Origin: Rickettsiales bacterium
GTDB lineage: Bacteria; Pseudomonadota; Alphaproteobacteria; Rickettsiales; Deianiraeaceae
DNA length: 7,177 nucleotides
Direction: 5' to 3'
Assembly: GCA_947424985.1 (NCBI GenBank)
Contig: CANDYN010000056.1
Coordinates: 1-7,177, forward strand
The notes beneath the pieces were generated by a model. The model did no database searches. It saw nothing but the letters and a program-made list of their open reading frames with translations, and was not told the DNA's origin. Below are positions 6,298-7,177 of this stretch, piece after piece (positions within the stretch are counted from its first letter, which is position 1; each line of letters starts with the position of its first letter). A program made the translations under genes and the position numbers.

Positions 6298-7107
6298 ATG
6301 TTGATAAAACTTTGCGAAATAGCAGCAATTGCAAATCTTAAAATCCACTATCCATGGGAAAAATCTGATAAACAAGAAGTAAAAATCAATGTAAGTGTTG
6401 AATATAATGAGTCAAAAGAATGCAAAAAAATAGAAGATGTTCTTGATTATGTCCAGCTTGAAGATTGTATTTTAAAAATTGTAAACGAAAAAACATTTGA
6501 GATAATCGAAGCATTGGGACATGAAATTTGCGATGCAACCTTAAAACAATTTCCGCAAATATTCAATATTGCAGTTAAAATTACAAAGATTGGCGTAATG
6601 AAGTCCGCAAAATCAGTATCAATTACAATAAAAAAGCAAAAAGAGCAGGGCATAAAAGTTGCATTTTCCCTTGGATCAAACCTTGGTGATAGAGATAGAA
6701 ATTTATTGGCAGGATATAAAAAACTTTGCGAAAAGTTAGAATTATTTGATACAAAAATATCAAATTTTATCAATACAAAAGCGGTGTTGCCAAACGAATC
6801 ACCAAAGCATTGGGATATTGATTTTCTAAATTGCGCAGTTAGCGGATTTACAAGAATTCAAAGTCCGGTCGAGATTTTAAGAATTTGTCAAGAGATTGAA
6901 AATGAAATTGGGGGAATAATTTTGGAACGCGAAAAAAATGCACCAAGAGTTCTTGACATAGATTTAATTTATTTTGGTGGAAAAATAGTTAGCATGGAAG
7001 ACTTCCAAGTTCCACACAAACTTTGTTATTTCAGAAATTTCGTTCTAACTCCGTTTTTCGAAATAGAACCAAATTTAGTAATATCTGATTTTAATTTGAT
7101 AAAATGA
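6298..7107 (+). CDS. folBK: Bifunctional dihydroneopterin aldolase / HPPK (FolB-FolK fusion)
   Basis: A 269-residue fusion of two consecutive folate enzymes. Residues 1 to about 114 are a FolB domain that cleaves dihydroneopterin to 6-hydroxymethyl-dihydropterin: YPWEKSDKQE with probable catalytic E21, Y51 in LDYVQLED, FEIIEALGHEI, and a lysine in VKITKIGV where the family has a KP motif (the Pro is lost). Residues from about 119 on are FolK, which pyrophosphorylates that product with ATP: FSLGSNLGDRDRNL, DIDFLNCAV, the signature RxxxAPRVLDIDLIYFG with metal-binding D220 and D222, and VPHKLCYFRNFVLTPFFEIEP. I chose the ATG at 6298 rather than the upstream in-frame ATG at 6265, because the latter would overlap the preceding gene by 31 bp and add 11 residues before the usual FolB start. 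The stop overlaps folP as ATGA, giving three steps in order. Confidence 0.93.
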   Translation: MLIKLCEIAAIANLKIHYPWEKSDKQEVKINVSVEYNESKECKKIEDVLDYVQLEDCILKIVNEKTFEIIEALGHEICDATLKQFPQIFNIAVKITKIGVMKSAKSVSITIKKQKEQGIKVAFSLGSNLGDRDRNLLAGYKKLCEKLELFDTKISNFINTKAVLPNESPKHWDIDFLNCAVSGFTRIQSPVEILRICQEIENEIGGIILEREKNAPRVLDIDLIYFGGKIVSMEDFQVPHKLCYFRNFVLTPFFEIEPNLVISDFNLIK

Positions 7108-7177
7108 AAAAATTTGCGATATTAAATTTATCACAAGATTCATTTTCAAACGATACAAAATCTACAATATTCGATCT
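7104..7177 (+). CDS. folP: Dihydropteroate synthase, N-terminal fragment (3' end outside window)
   Basis: An ATG overlapping the folBK stop as ATGA opens a frame that continues past the window end (24 complete codons visible). The residues MKKFAILNLSQDSFSND match the first strand and loop 1 of dihydropteroate synthase, usually ILNVTPDSFSDGG. Asn8 and the DSFS core are kept, while Thr-Pro is Ser-Gln and the Asp after DSFS is Asn. The enzyme joins the FolK product to p-aminobenzoate and is the sulfonamide target. Only about five residues precede the first strand, fewer than in most homologues. The position right after FolB-FolK supports the call more than the short sequence does. Confidence 0.8.
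   Translation, partial: MKKFAILNLSQDSFSNDTKSTIFD

Noticed and set aside
1..7177. Defence system, prophage, IS element, CRISPR, tRNA or riboswitch
   Set aside because: Every stretch is covered by a housekeeping gene or a gap of 68 bp or less, and I see no terminal repeats, repeat-spacer pattern or RNA-like fold.

Overview
The window is an AT-rich, gene-dense stretch of bacterial chromosome in which every gene lies on the + strand. It looks like a compact alphaproteobacterium, perhaps Rickettsiales-like or another reduced lineage. The support is low GC by eye, stop-start overlaps at most junctions, almost no Shine-Dalgarno sequences, a ubiquinone-type methyltransferase (UbiE), an EF-P of the lysine-modified type, and a single long RelA/SpoT protein with both domains. 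The taxonomic placement is inference; no rRNA is present to settle it.

Layout from left to right: the 3' end of a gene whose product resembles the C-terminal domain of alanyl-tRNA synthetase (1-303); a full-length bifunctional RelA/SpoT homologue (290-2446) that starts inside it; truA, tRNA pseudouridine synthase (2427-3179), which starts inside the RelA/SpoT gene; a 68-bp gap; a membrane acyl-lipid or acyl-CoA desaturase (3248-4414); a 35-codon ORF for a one-helix membrane peptide that overlaps the desaturase stop codon as ATGA (4411-4518); efp (4533-5096); ubiE (5096-5809), overlapping efp by one base; a 51-bp gap with a promoter-like -35 box; an A-type iron-sulfur carrier of the HesB/IscA family (5861-6295); a FolB-FolK fusion (6298-7107); and the first 24 codons of folP (7104-end), again joined by ATGA.

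The contents are mostly housekeeping: tRNA charging and modification, the stringent response, translation of proline stretches, membrane lipid unsaturation, ubiquinone synthesis, iron-sulfur maturation and folate synthesis. The last two and a bit genes encode three consecutive folate steps (aldolase, pyrophosphokinase, dihydropteroate synthase). The tight packing suggests two or three transcription units, with possible breaks before the desaturase and before the iron-sulfur carrier.

I see no mobile element, CRISPR array, RNA gene, prophage, toxin-antitoxin pair or defence system, and no stretch above 300 bp without a gene. The best candidates for something undescribed are the small membrane ORF coupled to the desaturase and an altered specificity motif in the RelA/SpoT synthetase domain. 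A weaker one is a recurrent YTTGCGA word on the + strand.
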